Origin: an uncultured Fretibacterium sp.
Lineage (GTDB): Bacteria; Synergistota; Synergistia; Synergistales; Aminobacteriaceae
Direction: 5' to 3'
DNA: 31,656 nucleotides
Assembly: GCA_937911045.1 (NCBI GenBank)
Contig: CALEPX010000063.1
Span: forward strand, 1 to 31,656
Shown here: in pieces, positions 1-8,584 of the stretch
How the letters are laid out: every line of letters begins with the position of its first letter
How positions within the stretch are numbered: position 1 is the first letter of the stretch
Made by a program: the position numbers and the translations under genes
Notes under the pieces: model-generated
The model's input: the letters and a program-made list of their open reading frames with translations, nothing else
What the model was told of the DNA's origin: nothing
The model's database searches: none

Positions 1-2
1 AC

Positions 3-434
3 GGAGTTGCGCAGGATTACGCTGAAGCTGTGAAATGGTACAGGAAAGCTGCTGAACAGGGACATGCAAAAGCTCAATTCAATCTTGCGTTGATGTATTC
101 CAACGGCGAGGGAGTTGCGCAGGATAAATCTGAGGCTGTGAAATGGTACAGGAAAGCTGCTGAACAAGGAGATGCAGAAGCTCAATTCAATCTCGGCGTT
201 ATGTTTTACAATGGATACGGAGTTGCGCAAGATAAATCTGAGGCTGTGAAATGGTACAGGAAAGCTGCTGAACAAGGGAACGCACTAGCTCAATTCAATC
301 TTGCTTTGATGTTCTACAAAGGAGACGGAGTTGCGCAAGATAAATCTGAGGCTGTGAAATGGTTCAGGAAAGCCGCTGTCCAAGGACTTGCACAAGCTCA
401 GGACGCACTCAGAGAACTCGGTGAAAGTTGGTAA
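3..434 (+). CDS. Sel1-repeat (TPR-like) protein, 5' end outside window
   Basis: The reading frame is open from the left edge, so this is the C-terminal part of a longer protein. It consists of four consecutive ~36-residue Sel1-like repeats with the pattern AVKWYRKAAEQG..AQFNLGVMFYNGYGVAQDKSE, ending in a degenerate cap (ALRELGESW). Sel1 repeats form antiparallel helix pairs that act as protein-binding scaffolds; the partner and cell location cannot be told because the N-terminus and any signal peptide are missing. A GTG at 30 is only an internal codon, since the repeat pattern continues upstream of it. The next gene starts 6 bp after the stop. The family assignment is secure; the function is not. 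Confidence 0.9.
   Translation, partial: GVAQDYAEAVKWYRKAAEQGHAKAQFNLALMYSNGEGVAQDKSEAVKWYRKAAEQGDAEAQFNLGVMFYNGYGVAQDKSEAVKWYRKAAEQGNALAQFNLALMFYKGDGVAQDKSEAVKWFRKAAVQGLAQAQDALRELGESW
15..434 (+). repeat. 108-bp tandem DNA repeats encoding Sel1 units
   Basis: Units start at about 15, 123, 231 and 339, each 108 bp (36 codons) apart; the last one is cut short. The segment starting GATAAATCTGAGGCTGTGAA recurs almost unchanged at 123, 231 and 339. Identity at the DNA level, including synonymous positions, points to recent duplication or ongoing homogenisation rather than old protein-level conservation. Confidence 0.9.
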
Positions 435-440
435 TTTAAT

Positions 441-1247
441 TTGAAGATAGCGACATTTAACGTAAATTCTGTTCGGGCAAGACTGGAAATTTTGCAGCGT
501 TGGTTGGTTGACGCGAATCCGGATTTGTTATTCTTGCAGGAGACGAAAACTCAGGACGAATTTTTCCCGGAATTATTTTTCGAGGAGCTGAATTACAAAT
601 CGTATTTTCACGGCGAAAAAAGTTATAACGGCGTCGCTGCTCTCGTGAAGAAAAATTTTCTCGAAGCCGGAAATATTAGCGTGAATTTTGGCTTTAATGA
701 CGGACTTGACGAGAATAATTTTGACACGCGAGTTCTTGATTGTAAGCTGAAGATTGCGAATGTGAATCTCGAAATCCTGAATACGTACGTGCCTCAAGGG
801 AAAGAAATTACGCATTCGGATTTTCAGGTCAAGAAAAAGTTTTTTGCGCGGGTGAAAAAATTTCTGGAACGTGAGAATCGCTTGAATGAAAAATTTCTGT
901 GGCTCGGTGATCTGAACGTCGCTGCGGAAAATATTGACGTGACGAATCCCCAGAATAAACTCAATCACGTTTGCTTTTGTCAGGAGATTCGGGAAATATT
1001 TGCGAACACGAAATCCGGGCTTGTAGATTTGTTGCGGAAATTTCACGGAAATCAGGAAATCTACACGTTCTATGATTATCGCGTGAAAAATGCTTTGCAG
1101 CGGAAAATCGGTTGGCGAATCGATTATATTTTTGCGAGTGAAAAGTTTGCTGAATATGCGAAAAGTTGTGAAGTCGATATTAATCCGAGAGTTTGTGAGC
1201 GTCCATCGGATCATGTGCCGGTGATTGCGGAATTTATCGGGGTTTAG
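441..1247 (+). CDS. xth: Exodeoxyribonuclease III (AP endonuclease, ExoIII family)
   Basis: Endonuclease/exonuclease/phosphatase-fold enzyme that cleaves 5' of abasic sites and degrades DNA 3' to 5' in base-excision repair. The 268-residue length is normal. Family motifs occur in order: N-terminal KIATFNVNSVRAR, LQETKT with the metal-binding Glu near 34, YNGVA near 62, LNTYVPQG near 113, WLGDLNVA with the catalytic Asp near 157, WRIDYIF near 226, and the C-terminal SDH triad near 256-258. The start is a TTG at 441, chosen because the family begins exactly at this KIATFNVNS motif; no good Shine-Dalgarno precedes it, so it may be translated by coupling to the Sel1 gene ending 6 bp upstream. Both xthA and exoA are used for this family, so the exact symbol is a choice. 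Confidence 0.93.
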   Translation: MKIATFNVNSVRARLEILQRWLVDANPDLLFLQETKTQDEFFPELFFEELNYKSYFHGEKSYNGVAALVKKNFLEAGNISVNFGFNDGLDENNFDTRVLDCKLKIANVNLEILNTYVPQGKEITHSDFQVKKKFFARVKKFLERENRLNEKFLWLGDLNVAAENIDVTNPQNKLNHVCFCQEIREIFANTKSGLVDLLRKFHGNQEIYTFYDYRVKNALQRKIGWRIDYIFASEKFAEYAKSCEVDINPRVCERPSDHVPVIAEFIGV

Positions 1248-1291
1248 CGGAAATGATTTTCAAAAATCCTGTGAAAATCAGTAAAAAACAC

Positions 1292-1319
1292 TTGCATATT
1301 TGATAAAAGCTGATAGAAT
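1292..1319 (+). promoter_or_regulatory. Promoter of the HU gene
   Basis: TTGCAT (1292-1297), a 16-bp spacer and TAGAAT (1314-1319), with TGA immediately before the -10 giving an extended -10. The 14-mer AAAAACACTTGCAT around the -35 is identical to the one in the rRNA promoter near 30728, and the spacer length is the same. Transcription would begin about 25 bp before the HU start. Confidence 0.75.
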
Positions 1320-1350
1320 GCAGAAAGTTTTTAACAAGGAGGTGTTATTC

Positions 1351-1650
1351 ATGACAAAAGCTGAACTTATCGACGCTATAACTGAAAAACTCGAAATGAA
1401 AAAAAAGGACGTTGCTCCGGTAGTTGATGAAGTGTTTGTTTCGATTCAGGATGCGTTGTCTCGTGGTGATAAATGCACGTTCGTGGGCTTCGGAGTTTTC
1501 GAGGTCAGAGAGCGTGCCGCGCGTGAAGGTCGTAATCCTCAGGATCCTAAAGAGATCGTTCACATCCCGGCGAAAAAAGTGCCTGTGTTCCGTCCGGGCA
1601 AAGAACTCAAAGAGAAAGTTCTTGACGTTAAGCTCGAAAAAAAGAAATAA
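1351..1650 (+). CDS. hup: HU family DNA-binding protein
   Basis: Small histone-like protein that binds and bends DNA as a dimer in the nucleoid. The 99-residue protein has the family start MTKAELIDAI, the signature GFGVFEVRERAAREGRNPQ and the beta-arm ending in VPVFRPGKELKEKV, followed by a lysine-rich tail (LEKKK). ATG 1351 is preferred over an in-frame upstream ATG at 1300 because a strong AAGGAGG lies 8-9 bp before it and because 1300 overlaps the promoter. It is a single-gene transcript with its own promoter and terminator. HU and IHF subunits are close relatives, but the sequence looks like HU. Confidence 0.95.
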   Translation: MTKAELIDAITEKLEMKKKDVAPVVDEVFVSIQDALSRGDKCTFVGFGVFEVRERAAREGRNPQDPKEIVHIPAKKVPVFRPGKELKEKVLDVKLEKKK

Positions 1651-1674
1651 TGCGGGTGTTTTAGGTTTTTACAG

Positions 1675-1703
1675 GCGGTTTCTAATTCAGGAGCCGCTTT
1701 TTT
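1675..1703 (+). terminator. Rho-independent terminator after HU
   Basis: GCGGTTTCT (1675-1683) pairs with AGGAGCCGC (1689-1697) as a 9-bp stem with two G-U pairs and a 5-nt loop, followed by six Ts (1698-1703). Confidence 0.88.
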
Positions 1704-1747
1704 CATAAGTTGTGCAAATTTTTGTGAAGGGAAATTATTAATTATTC

Positions 1748-2662
1748 ATGCTGGATTTTGAGGGATTCACTTGGCAACATAAAGATTTATACGAGGAATT
1801 TTATCGCAAATCACCCGTGCATTACGCCGAATATTCGTTCTCGAATCTTTGGACGTGGAAAGATTCTTATCCGGTAAAACTCGCGTTCGACAGGAAAAAT
1901 AATCTGTACTGGATAAAGTTCAAGACGGAGCATTTGGCTTCTGATGGAATTTGCGGCCCAGTCGGTGATTGGAATGACGCGAATATTGACTGGCAAGACG
2001 CGCTCTCGCATTTCGAAGCGAATCTTTTGATTTATGACGTGCCGGAACAAGTGAAAGAGATATTATCAAGTCACGAGATTTTGGGGACGAAATTGCAATT
2101 TTACGACGAGCCCGGTCAAGACGAATACGTGTACTCGGTGCAGGAATTAATTAGCCTGAAGGGGAAAAATTTCGCTCATAAACGCAATCGTGTGCGAGCA
2201 TTTTTGACTGGTTATGAATGGGATTATTACGAGATAAAGCCAGAGAATTTTCAGGAGATTATGGATTTTCAGGAACGTTGGCGTCTGAATCGCGATTTGT
2301 CACTGGAAAGCGAAGAAATCGAATCGCTTCAGGACGAGAATACTGCGATAAAATTGACGCTCGAACACTGGAATGATTTCAAATTTTTGGGCGCGATGCT
2401 GAAAATCGATGATTCAATAATTGCCTACACGATTGCCGAAGATTTAGACGGAGAAAGTCTCGATGTGAAATTTGAGAAGGCGTTCGCGGAATATTCGGGC
2501 AGTTATCAAGCGATGAATCAGTTATTCTTGAAGAATCATGGCTTTGCGTACAAGTTTGCGAATCGTGAGGAGGATTTGAACGAGCCTGGGCTGCGTGAAG
2601 CGAAACTGTCGTATAATCCGGTCAAGATGCTGCGGAAATTCACGTTGAGATTCTCGGATTAA
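1748..2662 (+). CDS. DUF2156 (phosphatidylglycerol lysyltransferase C-terminal-like) protein
   Basis: A 304-residue soluble protein with the GNAT-like fold of DUF2156, the family that includes the catalytic part of MprF. Visible family marks are the N-terminal SFSNLWTW (near 31), KGKNFAHKRNRVRAF (near 138-152) and the C-terminal block NREEDLNEPGLREAKLSYNP (near 272). There are no membrane segments, unlike full MprF, so it resembles the stand-alone version common in anaerobes. By analogy it may move an aminoacyl or acyl group, but the substrate is unknown. The start ATG has a GAAGGGA site about 14 bp upstream. It lies 20 bp before the TerB_N gene and is probably co-transcribed with it. Confidence 0.85.
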   Translation: MLDFEGFTWQHKDLYEEFYRKSPVHYAEYSFSNLWTWKDSYPVKLAFDRKNNLYWIKFKTEHLASDGICGPVGDWNDANIDWQDALSHFEANLLIYDVPEQVKEILSSHEILGTKLQFYDEPGQDEYVYSVQELISLKGKNFAHKRNRVRAFLTGYEWDYYEIKPENFQEIMDFQERWRLNRDLSLESEEIESLQDENTAIKLTLEHWNDFKFLGAMLKIDDSIIAYTIAEDLDGESLDVKFEKAFAEYSGSYQAMNQLFLKNHGFAYKFANREEDLNEPGLREAKLSYNPVKMLRKFTLRFSD

Positions 2663-2682
2663 TTTTTGAAGGGTGAGAATTT

Positions 2683-4617
2683 ATGCTTTATGTAATCGTA
2701 ATAATTTTGGCAGCCGTCGGAGCGTTCGTGTTCTTCAGGCAGCAAAATTCCGGGAAAACTGACCAGCAGAATCAAGATTTACCGGACGCACAAGTTCAGG
2801 AAGATTCCCAAGCTGAATCAGGAGAATCAGAAGCAAGCTCTGGCTCAGATTTAGAATCAGAATCAGAATCAGGGTCAGGTTCAGAAAGTTCGTTTATATT
2901 ATCCGCAAAACCTATGACTTCACCGGACACAGTTGACGGTGCAACGTATTCAACACATGCTCCAGCCGGAGAAAGTTCGCCGTATGGTCTCTCAGCAGCT
3001 CCCGAGAAAAAAGCAAAAGCCTCGTCGAATTTGCTGCGATGGTGTGGACGCACAAGTTCGGTTCAAATTGAGAATTTCGTGATTCCCGGACCGGTTGCGT
3101 ATTGGTCGAACGGTGAGAGTTCAACGCCTGAGCCTTCGTGCATAAATGTCGAGTTGCCGGTCGAATTTCCACAACATGGTCAGGATTTGCCGGCAGATGG
3201 TGCAGCGTCGTATGCTGAGATGTCGCCATTGCAGCGCGGAATTTACCTGACTTGGCTGTCGGGCGCGAGGATTCAGCCGCCGTTGCATATTTGTTACCCG
3301 TCGATTTGGCTTTACGGGATCGAACGCAGAGCAATAATCGATAAGCTGGATTTGAGCCTGTGCATAAATGAAGTGTTTAGATTGCTGCCGTTGATGCGTT
3401 GGGAAGTCATGGCGGAGAATCTCGTGAAATTCATAACGTGGCTGGCGATTCGAATTTGGCTGCCGGAAGAGGACATGTTATCGCTTTGTATGCGAATGAA
3501 CACTGCTCCGGAAAATATGCTGTGTATCTTGCTGAACTCGTATGCGAACGCGAAATTGCCGCTGCCGTCACAAGTTGCTTTTACGCTGATGCGAACGAGT
3601 GCGAGACTGCGTGGTGAGAATGCTGCGATTATGTCACACTCGGACGAATTGCTGCAGAAATTCACGCCGATTTACAAAGAGATTTGCAGCGGAGGATTGA
3701 TTCTCGCAAAGCCGCAAAATAACAGGAAGATTTTGTACACGCCGACGAATCCGACAGTGAAGCTTGATAAGAAATCCAGCACCCCGTTAGAGATTCCGGA
3801 TTTCTTCGAGGACACGAAGCAGTTCAAGTTGTTGCGAAATTCATGGGAAGTTTTCCTGACGAGTTTGACACCGGTTGAGCGCGGAGAAGTTGAAGTCAAA
3901 GCAGCAGATTCTCTCGTAGAACGTCCGGATTTCGAAGGCTTTATAGAGACGCTTAGTCCGGAAGGCAGCAATTTGCCATTGATGACGACGCTCGAAAAAT
4001 TTGGGGAACTCATGAAATTCGACACGTCACCAGAATCCAAAATCACCGGTAAAGAACGTAAATCCATGGTAGAAACTGCGCAAGTTGAAGGTTGGCAGAT
4101 TGTTCCGGATTTGGGAATTTCCGGGCGAAATTATCAGTGGAGCGATTTTATCATGTTTATACGCCTCGCACCGGGCACGAAATTATCGCAGGAGTATCGG
4201 ATCTCGTCGTTTATTCTGGAATTTGTCTGCGCGTTGACGGCAACAGATGAGGACAGATTATTCGAGCCGTTGAGGCAGCACCTGAACGATTATTTCCAAT
4301 TGACGGACGAAGATAATATCAGGCTTGAAACTCAACGATTGCTGAATTTGCCGACGCAGCGTGACGCGGAATTTTACGGTGAATTTATCAGCATGTGGCT
4401 ATCCAGTCACGAAAGAATCACCCTGAAGAATTTTGTCCTGAAATTTTTGAGTTTCCTGCCCGAGTTTCAAAATAATCCGGCTTTGAAGACCCGCACGTGT
4501 GAAATTCTTGGAGTTCGCGAAAACACAGACCCAACGCCCGAACAGCTCGCGAAAACGAATCAGGAATTGGGGCGCGAAATTCTGAACTTGATGACGCTGC
4601 TGTTCAAAAATAACTGA
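2683..4617 (+). CDS. Membrane-anchored TerB_N domain protein
   Basis: A 644-residue protein. Residues 3-18 form one hydrophobic segment, likely an N-terminal anchor. A low-complexity acidic/serine linker follows (about 25-110, with ESESESGSGSESS near 58-70). Residues ~115-330 match the TerB_N pattern, with the diagnostic QRGIYLTWLSGARI (184-197) and IWLYGIERRAII (208-219). The C-terminal third (~470-600) is helical and could be a TerB or TerB_C-like region (ITGKERKSMVE, TATDEDRLFEPL). TerB_N proteins have been linked in comparative genomics to tellurite-type stress and DNA-processing systems, but no such partner genes are adjacent here. The function is unknown. The start ATG follows GAAGGGTGAG. 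Confidence 0.75.
   Translation: MLYVIVIILAAVGAFVFFRQQNSGKTDQQNQDLPDAQVQEDSQAESGESEASSGSDLESESESGSGSESSFILSAKPMTSPDTVDGATYSTHAPAGESSPYGLSAAPEKKAKASSNLLRWCGRTSSVQIENFVIPGPVAYWSNGESSTPEPSCINVELPVEFPQHGQDLPADGAASYAEMSPLQRGIYLTWLSGARIQPPLHICYPSIWLYGIERRAIIDKLDLSLCINEVFRLLPLMRWEVMAENLVKFITWLAIRIWLPEEDMLSLCMRMNTAPENMLCILLNSYANAKLPLPSQVAFTLMRTSARLRGENAAIMSHSDELLQKFTPIYKEICSGGLILAKPQNNRKILYTPTNPTVKLDKKSSTPLEIPDFFEDTKQFKLLRNSWEVFLTSLTPVERGEVEVKAADSLVERPDFEGFIETLSPEGSNLPLMTTLEKFGELMKFDTSPESKITGKERKSMVETAQVEGWQIVPDLGISGRNYQWSDFIMFIRLAPGTKLSQEYRISSFILEFVCALTATDEDRLFEPLRQHLNDYFQLTDEDNIRLETQRLLNLPTQRDAEFYGEFISMWLSSHERITLKNFVLKFLSFLPEFQNNPALKTRTCEILGVRENTDPTPEQLAKTNQELGREILNLMTLLFKNN
2851..2886 (+). repeat. 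Hexanucleotide repeat in the TerB_N gene linker
   Basis: Tandem GAATCA/TCAGGT-type 6-mers code for the alternating Ser-Glu and Ser-Gly linker behind the membrane anchor. Length changes by whole units would keep the frame. Confidence 0.8.
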
Positions 4618-4643
4618 AGTTTTTATAATCACAAGCATGTTTG

Positions 4644-4704
4644 AAAAATACAGTTCTCAAACTCGCAAATTCTCAAACTTTGCGGTCTGGGGACTGTATT
4701 TTTT
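4644..4704. terminator. Two-tier bidirectional terminator between convergent genes
   Basis: The outer arms AAAAATACAGT (4644-4654) and ACTGTATTTTT (4693-4703) are perfectly complementary and extend through TCTC/GGGG with wobble pairs. Inside lies a second stem, CGCAAA (4664-4669) with TTTGCG (4679-4684). The A-run on the left and T-run on the right give a U-tract on either strand. It sits between the TerB_N gene (plus) and valS (minus), both ending towards it. Confidence 0.82.
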
Positions 4705-4768
4705 ACAGCTACATTTACAGCTAATGATTTTATGTCACGGAATCAAACTTTCACACATACACACGTGA

Positions 4769-7444
4769 TTATTTGCTAAGACTTTCGAGATTCGCTCTTA
4801 ATCTTGCAGCTTGAATTTCACCGTCCGAAACTCTGGCACGCTCTTTCTCAACGACTTCAGCCGGGGCACGTTCGACAAAACTCGGTTTGCTTAACTTAGC
4901 CTGACTTGACGCGATATTTTTCTCGATTGATGCGATTTCGTTCTTGAGCCTGGAAATTTCTTTCGAAACGTCCAGAAAATCTCCGACGGGCAATTTTATC
5001 TCAGAATCGCCGCTGACTGATGAGAGTGAAGCACCGTGAGCGTATTCTGATTCGGGATCCTCCAGCAAAATTTCGTGAACCCTGCACAAATTCGAAACCT
5101 GATTCATTGACGCTTGAATTATTTCCAGATCGTGTGAAGCGGATTTTACGCGAATGACTGCTTTGTTGAGCCATTGCTGTGGTGCTACGTGAGCTTCGGC
5201 GCGTAAATTTCTGAGTGAACGCACGATGTCCTGAAACACTCGCATATTTTCGATAGAATCCGCAAATTTCAGATCGGTATTTTCTTTCACAAAGCCCGCG
5301 CGCATGATAAATTCGTCACCGTAACCGAAAGCTGTCCATAATTCTTCGGTTACAAACGGAATGAACGGGTGCAAAAGTGTCAGTGTCGTCTTGAAAACGT
5401 GTTCCAAAACTCCAGCAGTAGTCTTTCGCCTGTCCTCACCTTCATCGCCCTTCAAAGCCGGTTTGCTCATTTCGAGATACCAGTCGCAAATATCTCCCCA
5501 AACGAAATCGTATAAACCTCGCGCTGCTGTGCCAATATCGTAGGAATTAATTAACTCGGGAACTTTCGCAGACATTTCCTGAGTTCGCGTTAAAATCCAT
5601 TTGTCGTGCATGTGCAGAAATTCCGGTTTAATCTCGTGAACTTCGTCGTCAAGATTCATGAGCGCAAATCTCGCGGCATTCCATAGCTTGTTCATGAAAA
5701 ATCTGTAAGTTTCGATTCGCGTTGACGATAGCAAAATATCACGTCCCTGAACGGATAACGCAGCCAAGGTCATTCTCAGAGCGTCCGCACCGTATTTCTC
5801 GATCATGATTAACGGGTCGATTACGTTGCCTTTGGTCTTGCTCATTTTCTTGCCGTGTTCGTCGCGTATTAACGAGTGAATGTAAACGTCCCTGAATGGC
5901 ACATCGTCCATAAATTCCAGCCCCATCATGATCATGCGCGCAACCCAGAAGAAAATAATATCAAATCCTGTTACCATTAACGAAGTCGGATAGAAATATT
6001 CCAGTTCGGGAGTTTTGTCCGGGAAGCCCATCGTCGAGAACGGCCATAACGCTGAGCTGAACCATGTGTCAAGAACGTCCGTATCCTGATGAATGTGTGA
6101 GCTGTGGCAGTTTTCGCACTCAGTCGGATCGATTTCTGCAACGGTTATGTGTCCGCAATCGTCGCACGTCCACGCAGGTATTCGATGACCCCACCAGAGT
6201 TGACGCGAGATGCACCAGTCGCGAATATTTTCCATCCAGTTGAAATAAGTTTTCTCCCATTGTTCCGGAATCCATTTTATGCGCCCGTCTTTTACGGCTT
6301 GAACTCCCCTGTCAGCGAGAGGCTTTGTCTTAACGAACCATTGCTCGGATAAATACGGCTCAACAGTTGTATTGCAGCGTTGACAATGCCCGACGGAATG
6401 ATTAATAATTTCAGTTTTGAGCAACAAGCCGAGTGCTTCGAGATCTTCGACGGATTTTTTTCGCGCTTCGTCAATCGTCATGCCCTGATATTTTCCGGCG
6501 TTCTCGTTCATGATGCCTTTTGAGTCTATAACCTGAATCTGTTCGAGATTATGATTCAATCCCACGAGAAAATCGTTCGGGTCATGAGCAGGAGTAATTT
6601 TCACGCAGCCAGTTCCAAATTCCGGATCAACCATGTTATCCTCGATTATCGGAATGATTCTGTCAGTTAAAGGCACGCGAACGTGTTTGCCGATTAAGTG
6701 CTTGTATTTTTGAGATCTTGGGTGAACAGCGATTGCAACGTCTCCGATTATAGTCTCCGGTCTAGTTGTCGCGACGATTATTTCGTTTGCATTCTCGACA
6801 TGTTCGACTAACGGATATTTCACGTAATAGAAATTTCCCTGAGATTCTTCGTATTCGACTTCGAGATCCGAAATTGCTGTGCTGCATCTTGGACACCAGT
6901 TCACGATGTATTTGCCTTTGTAGATCAAGCCCTTTTTATATAATCGCACGAAAACAGTTCTGACAGCGCGTGATAATCCTTCGTCGAGAGTGAATCTTTC
7001 GCGTCGCCAGTCGCAGGAATTGCCCAAACGTTTCATTTGTTCGATTATTCTTGACCCGTAAATTTTTCGCCATTCCCAGACCCGTTTGACAAATTCTTCG
7101 CGTCCGAGATCGTAGCGTGAGATTTTCTGTTTAGCCAAGTCTTTTTCGACGACGTTCTGAGTAGCGATTCCGGCGTGATCAGTTCCGGGCAGCCACAGGA
7201 CTTCATAACCCTGCATTCTTTTTGTGCGGCACATTATGTCCTGAAACGTGTGATCGAAAGCATGTCCAACGTGAAGTGAGCCTGTAATATTCGGAGGCGG
7301 AATCACGATTGAGAAAGCTTTTGCTTCGGGATTGATTTCGGCGTTGAATAATCCGTTCTCGATCCATTTTGCGTACCATTTTTGCTCGATTGAATCCGGA
7401 GAATAATTTTTCTCAAGATTGCGATTTCTAGTTTTCGTTGCCAT
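4769..7444 (-). CDS. valS: Valyl-tRNA synthetase
   Basis: Class I aminoacyl-tRNA synthetase that charges tRNA-Val. The 891 residues are in the usual range for the shorter bacterial form. The HIGH motif appears as PPPNITGSLHVGHA (near 49-62), followed by SCDWRRERFT, zinc-knuckle-like CPRC and CDDCGH/CENC pairs in the editing and insertion regions, HDPNDF, and KMSKTKGN near 533. The last ~65 residues (ISRLKNEIASIEKNIA) form the coiled-coil arm typical of ValS rather than IleS or LeuS. The ATG has GGAG about 12 bp upstream, inside the 3' end of the preceding aldolase gene. The 7-bp gap indicates one transcript. Confidence 0.97.
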   Translation of the reverse strand: MATKTRNRNLEKNYSPDSIEQKWYAKWIENGLFNAEINPEAKAFSIVIPPPNITGSLHVGHAFDHTFQDIMCRTKRMQGYEVLWLPGTDHAGIATQNVVEKDLAKQKISRYDLGREEFVKRVWEWRKIYGSRIIEQMKRLGNSCDWRRERFTLDEGLSRAVRTVFVRLYKKGLIYKGKYIVNWCPRCSTAISDLEVEYEESQGNFYYVKYPLVEHVENANEIIVATTRPETIIGDVAIAVHPRSQKYKHLIGKHVRVPLTDRIIPIIEDNMVDPEFGTGCVKITPAHDPNDFLVGLNHNLEQIQVIDSKGIMNENAGKYQGMTIDEARKKSVEDLEALGLLLKTEIINHSVGHCQRCNTTVEPYLSEQWFVKTKPLADRGVQAVKDGRIKWIPEQWEKTYFNWMENIRDWCISRQLWWGHRIPAWTCDDCGHITVAEIDPTECENCHSSHIHQDTDVLDTWFSSALWPFSTMGFPDKTPELEYFYPTSLMVTGFDIIFFWVARMIMMGLEFMDDVPFRDVYIHSLIRDEHGKKMSKTKGNVIDPLIMIEKYGADALRMTLAALSVQGRDILLSSTRIETYRFFMNKLWNAARFALMNLDDEVHEIKPEFLHMHDKWILTRTQEMSAKVPELINSYDIGTAARGLYDFVWGDICDWYLEMSKPALKGDEGEDRRKTTAGVLEHVFKTTLTLLHPFIPFVTEELWTAFGYGDEFIMRAGFVKENTDLKFADSIENMRVFQDIVRSLRNLRAEAHVAPQQWLNKAVIRVKSASHDLEIIQASMNQVSNLCRVHEILLEDPESEYAHGASLSSVSGDSEIKLPVGDFLDVSKEISRLKNEIASIEKNIASSQAKLSKPSFVERAPAEVVEKERARVSDGEIQAARLRANLESLSK

Positions 7445-7451
7445 TTATTTA

Positions 7452-8510
7452 CTAAAGCTCCTTTATAGCGTTTATTAAGTATTTTATATTATTATCACTT
7501 GTTGCCCAACTTGTGCAGAATCTAGCCGCTAAATTTCCGTTGTCAAGTCTTTGCCATAACTCGAACACGAATTTCCGGGATAATTTATCGTACTGGGATT
7601 GCGTCAAAATCGGGAATTGCTGGTTCGTGTATGAATCATATAGCAAGTTAATCCCCTTTTCCTGAAACGCGCGTTTTATTTTCAAAGCCTGAGCGTTTTC
7701 CCTGAGTGCTATCTCGTAATACAAATTCTCGCGCCCATTCTCGAACAGACTTTCGAACTGCACGCCGAGTAATCTGCCTTTCGCGAGTAAAGCTCCCTGT
7801 TGTTTCATGAGAAACCGGAAATTTTCCGCGAGTTTGGGATTTGAGAACACGACAGCTTCACCGAATAACGCGCCGATTTTAGTTCCGCCGAAGTAGAACA
7901 CGTCACAGAAATTCGCAATGTCACGCGCGCTGAGATCATTTTCTGAACTTGTGAGAGCAACGCCTAATCTTGCGCCGTCGAGAAATAACTTGAGATTATA
8001 CTTGTCGCAGATTATTCTGAAATCCTGAAGCATTTTTTTCGAGTATACAGTTCCGCATTCGGACGGGTTTGAAATATACACGAGACCGGGTTGAACCATG
8101 TGATCAAAAGTTGGATCCGAATAAAAATTTTCGAGATAATTTCTCAAGAGTTCTGGTTTAAGCAATCCGTTTGAATTTTCGAGCGCGATGACTTTGTGAC
8201 CGGTAGCCTCGATTGCGCCGGATTCGTGAACGTTTATATGTCCGGACGAGGCACAGATTACGCCTTCATATGGTTTGAGTAAGTGCTTGATTACAGCCGC
8301 GTTAGCTTGAGTTCCGCCGGTCAGGAAAAATATTTGAGCGTCAGGTTTTTCGATGAGATTTCGAATCATATTTGCGGCATTTTCGCAATGATAATCCACA
8401 CCGTAGCCCGAAGTTTGTTCGAGATTCGAGTTGCAAATTCGCTCCAGAACTCTCGGGTGACAGCCTTCTTGATAATCGCTTTCGAATCTGATTTTGCTAA
8501 ATTCTTCCAA
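7452..8510 (-). CDS. ltaE: Low-specificity L-threonine aldolase-like PLP enzyme (beta-eliminating lyase family)
   Basis: Fold-type I PLP enzyme expected to split L-threonine or allo-threonine into glycine and acetaldehyde. Visible marks are DYQEGCHPRVLERI near the N-terminus, FLTGGTQANAAV, the PLP-contacting LDGARLG and FYFGGTKIG with the probable Schiff-base lysine. The frame extends to a TTG at 8549, but TTG 8510 is preferred: it has GGAGG (8522-8526) 11 bp upstream, gives an N-terminus close to the family norm, and the nearest promoter would start transcripts at about 8549, leaving no room for the longer form. Length is then 352 residues. Related lyases acting on other beta-hydroxy amino acids cannot be excluded. 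Confidence 0.82.
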   Translation of the reverse strand: MEEFSKIRFESDYQEGCHPRVLERICNSNLEQTSGYGVDYHCENAANMIRNLIEKPDAQIFFLTGGTQANAAVIKHLLKPYEGVICASSGHINVHESGAIEATGHKVIALENSNGLLKPELLRNYLENFYSDPTFDHMVQPGLVYISNPSECGTVYSKKMLQDFRIICDKYNLKLFLDGARLGVALTSSENDLSARDIANFCDVFYFGGTKIGALFGEAVVFSNPKLAENFRFLMKQQGALLAKGRLLGVQFESLFENGRENLYYEIALRENAQALKIKRAFQEKGINLLYDSYTNQQFPILTQSQYDKLSRKFVFELWQRLDNGNLAARFCTSWATSDNNIKYLINAIKEL

Positions 8511-8555
8511 AGTGCTAAATTCCTCCGTTGAGTTGATATAATACGTCAAAGCTCA

Positions 8556-8564
8556 ATTCTAGCA
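8556..8564 (-). promoter_or_regulatory. Extended -10 promoter for the aldolase-valS operon
   Basis: On the minus strand TGC is followed by TAGAAT (8561 down to 8556), an extended -10 element; no clear -35 is visible. It lies just downstream of the ftsI terminator and would start RNA near 8549. Confidence 0.45.
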
Positions 8565-8584
8565 CTTGAACCAGAAAACGCGCA

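Noticed and set aside
573..1214. Long open frame antisense to exonuclease III (213 codons)
   Set aside because: It mirrors a well-supported gene, has no ribosome site and its protein is compositionally odd (Ile/Phe/Arg-rich).
1424..1708. Second plus-strand frame overlapping HU and its terminator
   Set aside because: It reads through the terminator hairpin and overlaps a certain gene in another frame.
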